A stretch of 46,656 nucleotides of DNA, from NCBI GenBank assembly GCA_016934335.1, contig JAFGTC010000127.1, positions 1 to 46,656 of the forward strand, in the 5' to 3' direction. The translations under genes and the position numbers were made by a program. The number at the start of each line of letters is the position of its first letter. Positions within the stretch are counted from its first letter, which is position 1. Below are positions 14,981-24,410 of the stretch, in pieces. The notes beneath the pieces were generated by a model. The model was not told the origin of the DNA, searched no databases, and saw nothing but the letters and a program-made list of their open reading frames with translations. Origin of the DNA: Candidatus Omnitrophota bacterium (GTDB lineage Bacteria > Hinthialibacterota > Hinthialibacteria > Hinthialibacterales > Hinthialibacteraceae).

Positions 14981-17545
14981 ATGCAAATTGTTGGAAAAGT
15001 ACTTAAAAAGATATTTGGCACCAAACAAGACCGAGATATGAAGCGGTACGCTCCCTATGTGGAAGCGATCAATGAACTCGAGGAATGGGCGAAAGGATTG
15101 TCGGACGGCGACCTGCGGGGGCAAACCGACGTTTTTCGCCAGCGAATCCAAGATGGAGAGGATTTATACGAATTGATCCCCGAATCGTTCGCCGTGGTGC
15201 GTGAGGCCGCACAGCGAACGATCGGCATGCGCCATTTTGATGTTCAGCTGATAGGCGGCATGGTTCTGTTTGAAGGGAAAATTGCGGAAATGGCCACCGG
15301 CGAGGGAAAGACGCTTGTGGCTACGCTGCCGGCGTATCTGCGCGGATTGACGGGGAAGGGAGTGCATATCGTCACCGTCAACGATTATCTGGCGCGGCGC
15401 GACCGAGAATGGATGGGGCCGATTTATGAGTTTCTGGGATTGTCGGTCGGCGTCATTCAAAACAATATGGAGCCGCCGGATCGCCAGGCGGCCTATGCCT
15501 GCGACATCACCTTCGGCACCAATAACGAATACGGCTTCGATTATTTGCGCGACAATATGTCGATCGCCAAAGAGTATTGCGTCCAGAGAAAATTGTATTA
15601 CGCCGTCGTCGACGAGGTGGACAGCATTCTCATCGACGAGGCGCGAACTCCTCTGATCATTTCCGGCCCGGCGGAATCGTCGACCGATAAATACTATGTC
15701 GTAGACAATGCGGTCAAACGGCTGATCAAGGATGATGATTACACCATCGACGAGCGCGATCAGGTGTCGGTGTTGACCGAAAAAGGCACTGAAAAAATCC
15801 AAAAGCTGCTCAACGTCAACATTTACGATGAGCAGAATATCGATTTGGTGCATCACGTGCAGCAGGCGCTGCGCGCCAATTATCTTTTTAAAAAAGACGA
15901 CCGCTATATTGTCGAAAACGGCGAAGTGGTGATTATCGACGAGTTTACCGGGCGTAAGATGCCCGGACGCCGCTACAGCGACGGGCTGCATCAGGCGTTA
16001 GAAGCCAAGGAAGGTCTCAAAATTCAGCGTGAAAATCAGACCTTGGCGACGATCACCTTCCAGAATTACTTCCGCCTCTATGAAGTGCTGGCCGGCATGA
16101 CCGGTACGGCCGATACCGAGGCGGCGGAATTCATGGAGATTTATAAATTGGATGTTGTGGTGATACCCACCAACCGGCCGCTTCAGCGCGTCAACCAGCC
16201 TGATTCGGTTTATAAAACCGAGAGGGAAAAATTCAAGGCGATCGTGGATGAGATCGTCGAGCGTAATCAGAAAGGCCAGCCCATGCTGGTGGGCACCGTT
16301 TCGATCGAAAAATCGGAAAAATTGTCCGCTATGCTCAAAAAGCGCGGCGTGAGGCATGACGTTCTCAACGCCAAGCATCATGAACGGGAAGCCGAAATAG
16401 TCGCCGAGGCGGGCCATAAAGGCGCGGTCACCATCGCGACCAACATGGCCGGCCGCGGAACGGACATCAAGTTGGAAGAGGGCGTCTCGGGATTGGGCGG
16501 GCTTTATGTTCTCGGCACAGAGCGTCATGAAAGCCGGCGCATCGACAATCAGTTGAGAGGCCGCTCCGGCCGTCAGGGCGATCCCGGAGAATCGCATTTC
16601 TTCTTGTCTCTTGAGGATGATTTGCTGCGCATTTTCGGCGGCGAGCGCATCAAGGGGCTGGCCGAGCGCTTCGGGATGGAGGAAGGCGAGGTGCTGGCGC
16701 ATGGGATGGTGACTAAAGCCATCGAAAACGCCCAGAAGCGCGTCGAAGCGCATCATTTCGACATCCGCAAGCATATCCTCAAATACGACGACATTATGAA
16801 TAAGCAGCGCGAGGTGATCTATGGCGTGCGCCAGGATCTGCTGCACGGCGAAAATCCGGAGGATTACTTCTGGGATATGGCTCTCGATACGATTGACTAT
16901 GTTGTCGACGTCGCCATTCCCGATCCTCGCGATGCGGATACGTGGGAGTTGGACAACCTCAAGAACCAACTACGCATCCATTTCAATCTGATCATTCCCT
17001 TCGGTGAAGACATTTTGAAATGGCTGGGGCTGGAAGCGGGGATGAAGCGCGAAGAGATCGTGCAGGCGATCGAAGAAAAAGTGCGCGAGATCTATGAGAA
17101 GCGTAAGGAAAAATTCGGCGAGGAGATGGCGCGCTGGCTGATGTCGATCATCATGCTGCGAACCGTCGACTCACGTTGGAAAGAGCATCTCTATACCATG
17201 GATCACCTCAAAGAGGCGGTCGGTCTACGCGCTTACGGCCAAAAGGATCCTCTGCAGGAATATCAAAAAGAAGGCTACCTCATGTTTGAGGAAATGTATG
17301 CAAGCGTCCAAAGGCAGAGCGTTTCCAACTGGTTTCATGTGGAGGTGTCCCGCGAAGAAGCCGTTCAGCGTCTGCAGCCCTCTCAGCCGGCCATGCAGAC
17401 TAACCGGGGCGACGGAGGCTCTGCGCGTCAGCGCCCCGCCGGGATTGTCCGAAAAACCAAGGTCGGCCGCAACGATCCCTGCCCCTGCGGCAGCGGGAAA
17501 AAATACAAAAAATGCTGCATGCTGAAAGAGCAGGCGGTGAGGTGA
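14981..17545 (+). CDS. secA: Preprotein translocase ATPase SecA
   Basis: 854 residues, the normal length. It drives Sec-dependent export through SecYEG using ATP. Nucleotide-binding domain 1 carries Walker A (MATGEGKTLVA) and the DEVD box (VVDEVDSILIDEART). The preprotein cross-linking domain follows, then nucleotide-binding domain 2 with TNMAGRGTDI and QLRGRSGRQGDPG. The C-terminal zinc tail CPCGSGKKYKKCC binds SecB and lipid. The gene is intact, and its product would export the many signal-peptide proteins in this window. alaS follows 134 nt later on the same strand and may be cotranscribed; no terminator is visible between them. Confidence 0.98.
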   Translation: MQIVGKVLKKIFGTKQDRDMKRYAPYVEAINELEEWAKGLSDGDLRGQTDVFRQRIQDGEDLYELIPESFAVVREAAQRTIGMRHFDVQLIGGMVLFEGKIAEMATGEGKTLVATLPAYLRGLTGKGVHIVTVNDYLARRDREWMGPIYEFLGLSVGVIQNNMEPPDRQAAYACDITFGTNNEYGFDYLRDNMSIAKEYCVQRKLYYAVVDEVDSILIDEARTPLIISGPAESSTDKYYVVDNAVKRLIKDDDYTIDERDQVSVLTEKGTEKIQKLLNVNIYDEQNIDLVHHVQQALRANYLFKKDDRYIVENGEVVIIDEFTGRKMPGRRYSDGLHQALEAKEGLKIQRENQTLATITFQNYFRLYEVLAGMTGTADTEAAEFMEIYKLDVVVIPTNRPLQRVNQPDSVYKTEREKFKAIVDEIVERNQKGQPMLVGTVSIEKSEKLSAMLKKRGVRHDVLNAKHHEREAEIVAEAGHKGAVTIATNMAGRGTDIKLEEGVSGLGGLYVLGTERHESRRIDNQLRGRSGRQGDPGESHFFLSLEDDLLRIFGGERIKGLAERFGMEEGEVLAHGMVTKAIENAQKRVEAHHFDIRKHILKYDDIMNKQREVIYGVRQDLLHGENPEDYFWDMALDTIDYVVDVAIPDPRDADTWELDNLKNQLRIHFNLIIPFGEDILKWLGLEAGMKREEIVQAIEEKVREIYEKRKEKFGEEMARWLMSIIMLRTVDSRWKEHLYTMDHLKEAVGLRAYGQKDPLQEYQKEGYLMFEEMYASVQRQSVSNWFHVEVSREEAVQRLQPSQPAMQTNRGDGGSARQRPAGIVRKTKVGRNDPCPCGSGKKYKKCCMLKEQAVR

Positions 17546-17679
17546 CGTAATTTTCCTCGATCCCGCAAGGCGGAATCCAAACCCATTGCTGCTTGCAGCC
17601 GATGCTTTTATACTTCTCATTTCTGTGAGCGGAAATACTTTATTTGACAATTCCTTGTAGACAACCGGTAGGTGAAAGC

Positions 17680-20340
17680 ATGAAAAGCCAGGAAATACGC
17701 GATTTATACCGTGAATTTTTCGTCCAGCGAGGGCATGAAGCGCGGCCCAGCGACTCGCTCGTTCCTAAAAACGATCCCACTCTGTTGTTTTCCAGCGCGG
17801 GCATGGTTCAATTCAAGCCCTATTTTCGCGGCGAGATGGGCGACAAATTAAAGCGCGCCACCACGTGCCAAAAATGCTTTCGCACCAGCGACATTGAAAA
17901 TGTCGGCCATACCGAACGCCATCATACTTTTTTTGAGATGCTGGGCAACTTTTCGTTCGGCGATTATTTTAAGCAGGATGCCATTCGCTGGGCCTGGGAA
18001 TTTTCGTTGGATGTGATGAAACTGCCCAAAGATAAAATTTGGGTCAGCATCTATGAAAAAGACGAAGAATCGTCGGAAATCTGGCTTAAGGAAACGGATG
18101 TCGATCCCGGCCGCATCGTGCGCATGGGCGAGGAAGACAACTTCTGGCCCGCCTCGGGCATCCTGGGGCCGTCCGGCCCTTGTTCGGAATTGTATTACGA
18201 TTTCGGCCCGGAATATGGATCGGGTCGCGAAGACGTCACCCCGGCGGACGCCAGCGAAGACAACCGCTTTCTGGAATATTGGAACCTGGTGTTCACCCAG
18301 TTCGACCGCCAGGCGGACGGTTCGCTCCCTCCTTTGGCGCGAAAAAATATCGATACCGGCCTGGGTTTGGAGCGGCTGGCGGCCATCAAGCAGGGCGTTC
18401 ATTCCAATTTTGACACCGATACGCTCTATCCCATTATCCAATACTTTGAAAACCTTACCGGCTATCAGTTCCATGACGATCCTACTCGCGATGTTTCATT
18501 CCGCGTCTTGGCCGATCATATTCGCGCCACATTGTTCGTTTTGACGGATCAAGTCTCTCCCTCCAATACGGGTCGGGGATACGTCCTGCGCCGAATCATG
18601 AGGCGCGCCATCCGGCATGGGCTGGTTTTGGGCATCGACAGCCATTTGCTTGCGCCCGCCATGGAGATCGTGGCCGAAGTCAACCGCAAAGAATATCCCG
18701 AACTTTTGGAAAATCTTAATTTCACCCAGCGGCTCGCCGCCGCCGAGGAAGAGGCGTTTCGTTATACGATCCACCGCGGCTTGGGCAAGTTGGATGAGAT
18801 GATCGAGGAGATGAATTCCGCCCAAGAGAAGCGCCTTCCCGGAGATAAAGCCTTCACTCTCTATGATACGTATGGATTCCCCGCCGATCTCACGCAGGAA
18901 ATTCTTCAGGAGCGCGGCTTCGAAGGATACAACGAGCAGGATTTCGACGCCTGCATGGAAGAGCAGCGCAAACGCGCCCAGGCGGCTTGGAAGGGATCGG
19001 GCGAAACCAAGGTGGAAGTCGATGTCGACGTACCGGCCAGCCAATTCACTGGCTATGACTCGATGAAAGAGGAAACCGTCGTCCAGGCTGTTTTTGTCGA
19101 CGGGCAGCGGGTCGAGTCGGCGGTAGCCGGCCAAAACGTCGAAATCGTTGTGGAAAAAACGCCTTTTTACGCTGAGTCCGGCGGTCAGATCGGGGATAAA
19201 GGCGTGATCGAAGGGATCTCGGGAACGGATCTTCTGATTCGGATCGAGACTGCTCGAAAAACCGCTTCCAATGTCTATGTGCATTTCGGCGCAGTGGAGC
19301 GCGGGACGGTTCGGGAAGGCTCTCCCGTATCTCTGCAGGTGGACGTCGAAACGCGCCAGCCTACCAAGAAAAATCACACTGCCACTCATCTGCTCCAGGC
19401 GGCTCTGCGGTCTGTGTTAGGGCGCCACGTCAAGCAGTCGGGTTCTCTAGTGGAGTCCGATTCACTGCGCTTCGACTTTACGCATTACGAAGCGGTCAAG
19501 CAGGACGAACTGCGGCGCATCGAGACGATGGTGAATCAATGGATTTACGAAAATCATCCCGTCCAAACCACGATCGCCTCGATGGAAGAGGCGCAGAAGC
19601 GCGGGGCCATGGCTTTGTTCGGCGAAAAATACGGCGATGAAGTTCGCATGGTCGAAATCCTGAGCGGTTCGCCGGCGGAGCAACCCGTCAGTTTGGAACT
19701 TTGCGGCGGCACTCATACGAAGGCGACCGGAGAAATCGGCAGTTTCCGCATCACTTCCGAAAGTTCCATTTCCGCGGGAAACCGCCGCATTGAAGCGGTA
19801 ACCGGCCCGCGCGCGATCGAATTCGCTCAGAAAGAGCATGATCTTCTGCGCGACTTGGCTTTGGAACTGCGGACCTCGCCGGGCGAAATTCCCGAACGAT
19901 TCGCCAAATTATCCGATCAGATCAAGCAATTGGAGAAAGAAAATCGTGAACTGCGCCAGAAATTGCTGCACGGCGAGGCTGTGAATCTGATGGACGACGC
20001 CCGGGAAATCAAGGGCGTCACAGTGCTCGCTCGCGAAATCGAAGCCGGCGGCAAGGACGACCTGCAGGCGGCCATGGATTCAGTCATCAACGGCGCGAAA
20101 AAACGCGCGGCGATTCTTGCTTCGAAAGACGAAGATAAGGTTACATTCGTCTGCGGCGTCAGCAACGATATGACCGGCGTACTCGACGCCGGCAAGTTGG
20201 TTAAGGAAATTGCCAAAATCACGGGCGGCGGAGGGGGCGGCCGCAAGGATCGAGCTCAAGCCGGCGGGAAAAATCCCGAAAAACTGCAAGAGGCTTTAGC
20301 GAAATTTGCCGATCTGGTCGCCGCCGGTCTGGATGCATGA
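17680..20340 (+). CDS. alaS: Alanyl-tRNA synthetase
   Basis: 886 residues from ATG 17680 (TAGGTGAAAGC upstream); an in-frame start at 17644 has no site. It charges tRNA-Ala. The class II aminoacylation core occupies the first 450 residues (RDLYREFFVQRGHEARPSDS, then SSAGMVQFKPYF, then TFFEMLGNFSFGDYFK, then motif 3 GRGYVLRRIMRRAIR). The editing domain contains its zinc ligands as NHTATHLL and the CGGTH pair. A leucine-rich linker (about 725-770) leads to the C-Ala domain with the glycine run GGGGGG. All parts are present, so proofreading of mischarged Ser/Gly should be intact. Confidence 0.98.
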   Translation: MKSQEIRDLYREFFVQRGHEARPSDSLVPKNDPTLLFSSAGMVQFKPYFRGEMGDKLKRATTCQKCFRTSDIENVGHTERHHTFFEMLGNFSFGDYFKQDAIRWAWEFSLDVMKLPKDKIWVSIYEKDEESSEIWLKETDVDPGRIVRMGEEDNFWPASGILGPSGPCSELYYDFGPEYGSGREDVTPADASEDNRFLEYWNLVFTQFDRQADGSLPPLARKNIDTGLGLERLAAIKQGVHSNFDTDTLYPIIQYFENLTGYQFHDDPTRDVSFRVLADHIRATLFVLTDQVSPSNTGRGYVLRRIMRRAIRHGLVLGIDSHLLAPAMEIVAEVNRKEYPELLENLNFTQRLAAAEEEAFRYTIHRGLGKLDEMIEEMNSAQEKRLPGDKAFTLYDTYGFPADLTQEILQERGFEGYNEQDFDACMEEQRKRAQAAWKGSGETKVEVDVDVPASQFTGYDSMKEETVVQAVFVDGQRVESAVAGQNVEIVVEKTPFYAESGGQIGDKGVIEGISGTDLLIRIETARKTASNVYVHFGAVERGTVREGSPVSLQVDVETRQPTKKNHTATHLLQAALRSVLGRHVKQSGSLVESDSLRFDFTHYEAVKQDELRRIETMVNQWIYENHPVQTTIASMEEAQKRGAMALFGEKYGDEVRMVEILSGSPAEQPVSLELCGGTHTKATGEIGSFRITSESSISAGNRRIEAVTGPRAIEFAQKEHDLLRDLALELRTSPGEIPERFAKLSDQIKQLEKENRELRQKLLHGEAVNLMDDAREIKGVTVLAREIEAGGKDDLQAAMDSVINGAKKRAAILASKDEDKVTFVCGVSNDMTGVLDAGKLVKEIAKITGGGGGGRKDRAQAGGKNPEKLQEALAKFADLVAAGLDA

Positions 20341-20369
20341 TCGAGGCCGTTCATTAAAACTTACACGCT

Positions 20370-20402
20370 CTCGACGCGGGCGTCGCTCTCGCCCGCGTCG
20401 AG
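20370..20402 (+). terminator. Perfect 13-bp hairpin after alaS without a T tract
   Basis: CTCGACGCGGGCG (20370-20382) pairs fully with CGCCCGCGTCGAG (20390-20402) around the loop TCGCTCT. GGGATGA follows instead of T, so it resembles the hairpin at 5036-5067 in type. Confidence 0.6.
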
Positions 20403-20615
20403 GGGATGACCGTCTTTCAAGGGAAGAAGGTTCTGTGAATTCGGTTCGATTGAATCCCCTCTAAAAAAACTCGCATCGTTTCCCAAAGATAAACGCTCCC
20501 GCTGCAAATTTTAACGGAACAATTCGCGCGCTGACATTTTTTTATTCTTGCAAATCAATACAAACGTTTCCTTTATCTGTAAATTTTAGGGGAGCGCCCT
20601 AGAAATGTTTATTTT

Positions 20616-20643
20616 TTGACAATATATGTTTAAAAAGTATTAC
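20616..20643 (+). promoter_or_regulatory. Promoter of the lectin-domain gene
   Basis: TTGACA (20616-20621), a 16-nt spacer and TATTAC (20638-20643, 4 of 6 matches). The start codon at 20667 follows AAAAGGGGGAG, so the leader is short. Confidence 0.5.
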
Positions 20644-20666
20644 ATAATAGAAAAGGGGGAGTCATC

Positions 20667-23000
20667 ATGAATCCAAAAACCGTTTTGATAGTGTTTCTAA
20701 TCGCTTCGTCCGCCGTTATTTGCAGTTCAAACGCGGCGCAGGCTCAAATCATATCGAATGTATCACAAGGATATGAATGGAAATACAATCCGGATAATGG
20801 GCATTACTATGCTTATGTATCTGAAAGCATCCCCTTTAGAGATGCAAGAATAGGCGCTGAATCATTAGGAGGTTATATTGTTACGATAACAAGCCAGCAG
20901 GAAGATTTATGGATAAGCGAAAATTTTGATGAGATTACATGGCTTGGCATCGATTCAGGTAATTGGATTACGAGAGAAATGTTTTATAGTCCCTTTGAAA
21001 GCGAATTTTTTTTCGGAGGGAATCCTTATGCCGTAAAAGATCCTGAACGCGGTTGGTTGGACATCCCTCGCGATAGATCTTATCCATACATTGTTGAGAT
21101 TGGCGATCCTATCATACCGACGCCGACGCCGACTCTCACCCCCGCGCCCGTGGTTTACGATTGGAAATACTATCCAGGGAATGGACATTTTTATTCTGTA
21201 GTCCTTGGTGAGGTTGGTTTCATGGATGCCAAATTGAAGGCGGAGGAATTAGGAGGATATCTTGCTACTTTTACAACATTCAATGAATATGATTGGATGT
21301 TGAGCATTTTAGATGAATTAGGCATAAATGAAGTTTGGATCGGTCTCTATTATGACAAGAATGACGGCTGGAAATGGATTACAAACGAAGAACTATCAAT
21401 TTCATTTTGGCTGCCCGGAGAACCGACTAATTTGGACGAGAAATATGTACATATCCGATCAGGAGGATGGAATAATGCTCCTAAAACATATTTACCTCAA
21501 GGATATATTATCGAAATTGGCGAATTCGCAGCCACCCCTACTTCGACTTCCACTCCAATACCAATTCCCTCATCAGGCGGTAATATCGCATTGGTGGGTA
21601 AAACTTCAGCGTCAAGCGCGCGAACAGGGAGAGATCCTTCCTTTGCGATTGATGATGACATTCATACTGAATACCAGGGATGGTCTCCGATAGAGGATTC
21701 TGGATGGTGGCAATTAGAGTTGCCTTTCGAAATTGAAATTTATAAGATCGAGATTTTTCCCAATACTCTGAATTACTCCGATATGTACCGAAAGTTTGTG
21801 ATTTTTTCGTCCTTGACTGGAGAATTCAATGGAGAGGAGCAACTTCTCGTCAATGAAACAGATTGGCCCAAAAAACAATTCGTAGCCTATGAGTTCGCGC
21901 CTGTGAATACAAGGTTTATTCGATTGGCGTCCATAGCGGATCATGAATGGGCCATCTTGCAGGAATTTCGAGTTTATCCCGCGATAGAAATAACGCCTAC
22001 ACCCGTCCCAACATCCACTTTAACTCCGACGCTTGCTCCAATGCCTGCAAACTGGTCTTTGTTAAACGGATCTTCATTAGAAGAAAATCTCCTTACATCC
22101 AGTGCGCCTACAGGTTATGAGCAAGGAAGAATTAATTTCACGGATATTCCTGCAGGCGCCGGTACGGACGGTTTAGGCATGGAGATCAAACTTGCGCCGG
22201 GGCAGGGCGCTTTTATTTCATCTCTTAAGGAATTCGACAGTCCTTCGTTGATGCATGTTTCGGGGCAATTCAAGGCGAGCAACAGGGAGGCGGCTTTTGC
22301 GCTGGTCGCTTTGAACAGTCCCATTGACGGGCAGATCGGATATACAAACGTGAACTCGGATGGAATTCCCATCGACGACTACAGAAAATTCAACTTGATT
22401 TATGCGCCGCCTTCCGGCAAAATGCAATACGCCGTCCAGGCGGTCAACAATCCCTTCTCGACCCTATCGACGACCGTCTGGGTGGATAATATTCGAATCG
22501 AGCCATTCGAACCGATGGCGGGCGGCGAGCCTGTCGCTTTGGAAATAGACGGCGACTTTGAAGGCGGGCTCGAAAAGATGCTTGTCAACATCAACGGCGA
22601 TGATGGAATCGTCATCCCCTTCTTTGAATCAATCTCGGATGTGGCGATTCGCATGTCGCTCGATCCATCCAACCTCGCCGCCAACATCGGAACGATATGC
22701 CTCGGTCTCAGCGATCAATTCCCGCTTCGCCTGCTGGGCCAAGTGAGCGTCAAGCGGGAAAGCCTGCCGGGAGGCGGCATGCTGGCCGTGGTGCTGACCA
22801 ACGGCTTCCAAAACCTGGGCGTGTTCCGTTCCGCCGATCTGATTCAAGACATCAACAGCGCCGCAGAAGACTTGCTGATCATCGGAGGCGATTTCATCGT
22901 CGACAATCCCGACATCCCGATCAGCGCCTTCGTGCAAATTGGCGGGCCGGATGCGGAGGTTTCCATGGTCGTGGACGATTTAATCCTATTGAAAGAATAG
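20667..23000 (+). CDS. Secreted multidomain adhesin: two C-type-lectin-like domains, a discoidin domain and a C-terminal module
   Basis: 777 residues. Signal peptide 1-27 (cleavage near AQAQ). Two C-type-lectin-like domains follow, at about 33-150 (WKYNPDNGHYYAY onward) and 165-290 (WKYYPGNGHFYSV, then VWIGLYYDKNDGWKW, then WLPGEPTN, an EPN-like sugar-binding loop). A Pro-Thr linker precedes an F5/8 type C (discoidin/CBM32) domain at about 305-445 (NIALVGKTSASS, then WWQLELP, then RFIRLAS). After another Pro-Thr linker comes a C-terminal jelly-roll-like module (about 465-777) I do not recognise. There is no membrane anchor. The likely role is binding glycans outside the cell. Base composition changes inside the gene: G+C is 20/60 in 21301-21360 and 40/60 in 22741-22800. 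It heads a block with the next two genes. Confidence 0.85.
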   Translation: MNPKTVLIVFLIASSAVICSSNAAQAQIISNVSQGYEWKYNPDNGHYYAYVSESIPFRDARIGAESLGGYIVTITSQQEDLWISENFDEITWLGIDSGNWITREMFYSPFESEFFFGGNPYAVKDPERGWLDIPRDRSYPYIVEIGDPIIPTPTPTLTPAPVVYDWKYYPGNGHFYSVVLGEVGFMDAKLKAEELGGYLATFTTFNEYDWMLSILDELGINEVWIGLYYDKNDGWKWITNEELSISFWLPGEPTNLDEKYVHIRSGGWNNAPKTYLPQGYIIEIGEFAATPTSTSTPIPIPSSGGNIALVGKTSASSARTGRDPSFAIDDDIHTEYQGWSPIEDSGWWQLELPFEIEIYKIEIFPNTLNYSDMYRKFVIFSSLTGEFNGEEQLLVNETDWPKKQFVAYEFAPVNTRFIRLASIADHEWAILQEFRVYPAIEITPTPVPTSTLTPTLAPMPANWSLLNGSSLEENLLTSSAPTGYEQGRINFTDIPAGAGTDGLGMEIKLAPGQGAFISSLKEFDSPSLMHVSGQFKASNREAAFALVALNSPIDGQIGYTNVNSDGIPIDDYRKFNLIYAPPSGKMQYAVQAVNNPFSTLSTTVWVDNIRIEPFEPMAGGEPVALEIDGDFEGGLEKMLVNINGDDGIVIPFFESISDVAIRMSLDPSNLAANIGTICLGLSDQFPLRLLGQVSVKRESLPGGGMLAVVLTNGFQNLGVFRSADLIQDINSAAEDLLIIGGDFIVDNPDIPISAFVQIGGPDAEVSMVVDDLILLKE

Positions 23001-23042
23001 GATTTTCGCGGTTTTTCTGTTGGAGCGAATTGGAGGAGGAGT

Positions 23043-24410
23043 ATGATGGATAGGCATCGTTTTATCACCACTGTGTTCGTTTTGTCGGCGTTTTTATTCA
23101 CTGGATCAAATACTGGATTTTCAAAAGACGAGGATGGCGGCGAACCTCTCAATGTCCCGTATGACATCATTTATCCGATTCAAATTGACTCGTGGCTGTC
23201 GGGCGTCTTTCAGGATTATGCCGACGTGGATATTTTTTCATTCGAAGCCCAGAAGGACATGGAGTACTTTATCATCGTTTCTCCCGGAACGTTGGATCTA
23301 TATGAATTCAGCCTGCTGGGCCAAGACGGAGTGTCGCTCATCGATCAGAACGATCCATGGGATGAATCGGCCCAAGTGATTCAATGGACTTGTCCATCGG
23401 CCGGAACGTACTTTGTTTCTGTAAAACCTTTTTATCTGTCTTGGTCGGTCGGAACCTATAGCATAAGCATTCAAACTTCCAGCGCCCGCTTGAACCGCGT
23501 CGTGTCTCTCTTGAAAAGCAATCAATGCAGCGTCGCGTTGAAGGAGCAGATCGATTTATTGACGCTTTTCCCCGATGATCCGGAAATCAATCTCTACACG
23601 GCAATGCTTAGAATCCTCGATAAAGTTGAAACGCCGGATAGCCGTTTGTTGAACATCTACAACGAATTGGGGATGGATTTCGATCTTTTTCCCGCCAGCG
23701 CCGAAATAACCAATCCCACCGATACCATGATGAAATTGAGCGAGATTCAGTCGTACGCCGTCGAGAATTTTCTTCCCGCCGTCGATGAGGCGCTCAAGAA
23801 TTTGGACAAGGTGGTTGAGCAGACGGATGTTTCCATCTTCTTCCCGCCCATCGCTTTTGAGAAGGCGCCCGATGCGGAGGAGCCGCCATCCGTCGATGAT
23901 GATATGATTGCGGCGGAGACGGGGTGGGTGCAGATCGACAACGCCGACGCCCATGTTCTCGCGGGGCTGCTCTTGATGGCCAAGTCGGCGATCTTATCTT
24001 TTAACGCTTTTGACATGGGGATCGAACCCAAGATTCTCGCCGAACGATTTTTCCCCAATCCCGGCGATCCTATTGTGTTGGACAGTTTGATGATCGAGTA
24101 TCCCGATTTGTTGACAGGCAAAGCGGACATCCAATATATCTTTCGGTCTTCGCTCCAAAATTGGCTTTATGGAACGCAGCATGTCCGGGAAGGGCTACAG
24201 CGCATGGCAGTGCGTACGACTCCCCAAGATGTGCATATGTTCTATGTTGGAACGTCCGATGCGGCGGAAATTTTATCGCGATATTTATCCCTGCTCGATC
24301 GCATCTTCGCCGGTTTGCTGACAGTCACCGGCGGCGATTTCAATGGCGACAGCGCGGTTAATTTTTGGGATTTGCATGAATTGGGAAGCGCCATCAAATT
24401 AAGCCGATGA
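23043..24410 (+). CDS. Secreted protein with PPC domain and dockerin-like C-terminal segment
   Basis: 455 residues. Signal peptide about 1-27. Residues about 38-150 resemble bacterial pre-peptidase C-terminal (PPC) domains (DSWLSGVFQDYADVDIFSFE, then CPSAGTYFVSVKPF, then GTYSISIQ). The middle (about 150-420) is helical with no recognised family and a conserved-looking pattern of short repeats. The C-terminus GGDFNGDSAVNFWDLHELG has one Ca2+-binding loop in the DxNxDxxxxxxD arrangement of dockerin type I, but only one copy, and no cohesin or scaffold is in view. GGAGGAGG precedes the ATG 42 nt after the lectin gene, so they are probably cotranscribed. Its stop overlaps the next start (ATGA). 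Confidence 0.8.
   Translation: MMDRHRFITTVFVLSAFLFTGSNTGFSKDEDGGEPLNVPYDIIYPIQIDSWLSGVFQDYADVDIFSFEAQKDMEYFIIVSPGTLDLYEFSLLGQDGVSLIDQNDPWDESAQVIQWTCPSAGTYFVSVKPFYLSWSVGTYSISIQTSSARLNRVVSLLKSNQCSVALKEQIDLLTLFPDDPEINLYTAMLRILDKVETPDSRLLNIYNELGMDFDLFPASAEITNPTDTMMKLSEIQSYAVENFLPAVDEALKNLDKVVEQTDVSIFFPPIAFEKAPDAEEPPSVDDDMIAAETGWVQIDNADAHVLAGLLLMAKSAILSFNAFDMGIEPKILAERFFPNPGDPIVLDSLMIEYPDLLTGKADIQYIFRSSLQNWLYGTQHVREGLQRMAVRTTPQDVHMFYVGTSDAAEILSRYLSLLDRIFAGLLTVTGGDFNGDSAVNFWDLHELGSAIKLSR

Larger units (their letters stand above)
20341..20666. other. Intergenic region between alaS and the lectin-domain gene
   Basis: No gene is seen. The region contains the perfect hairpin at 20370-20402 and the promoter of the next gene at its right end, both listed separately. 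From about 20500 the sequence turns sharply A+T-rich, which marks the left edge of the compositional shift that includes the lectin-domain gene. Confidence 0.6.

Noticed and set aside
15164..15991. 275-residue open frame on the minus strand inside secA
   Set aside because: It lies wholly antisense to a full, conserved secA, has no ribosome-binding site and its text (His/Gln/Arg-rich) is typical of a shadow frame.
17644..17672. TTGACA upstream of alaS as a promoter
   Set aside because: No acceptable -10 hexamer occurs at 16-18 nt spacing (the sequence there is CGGTAG).
18496..19389. 297-residue minus-strand open frame inside alaS
   Set aside because: Antisense to the well-conserved alanyl-tRNA synthetase; no recognisable motifs.
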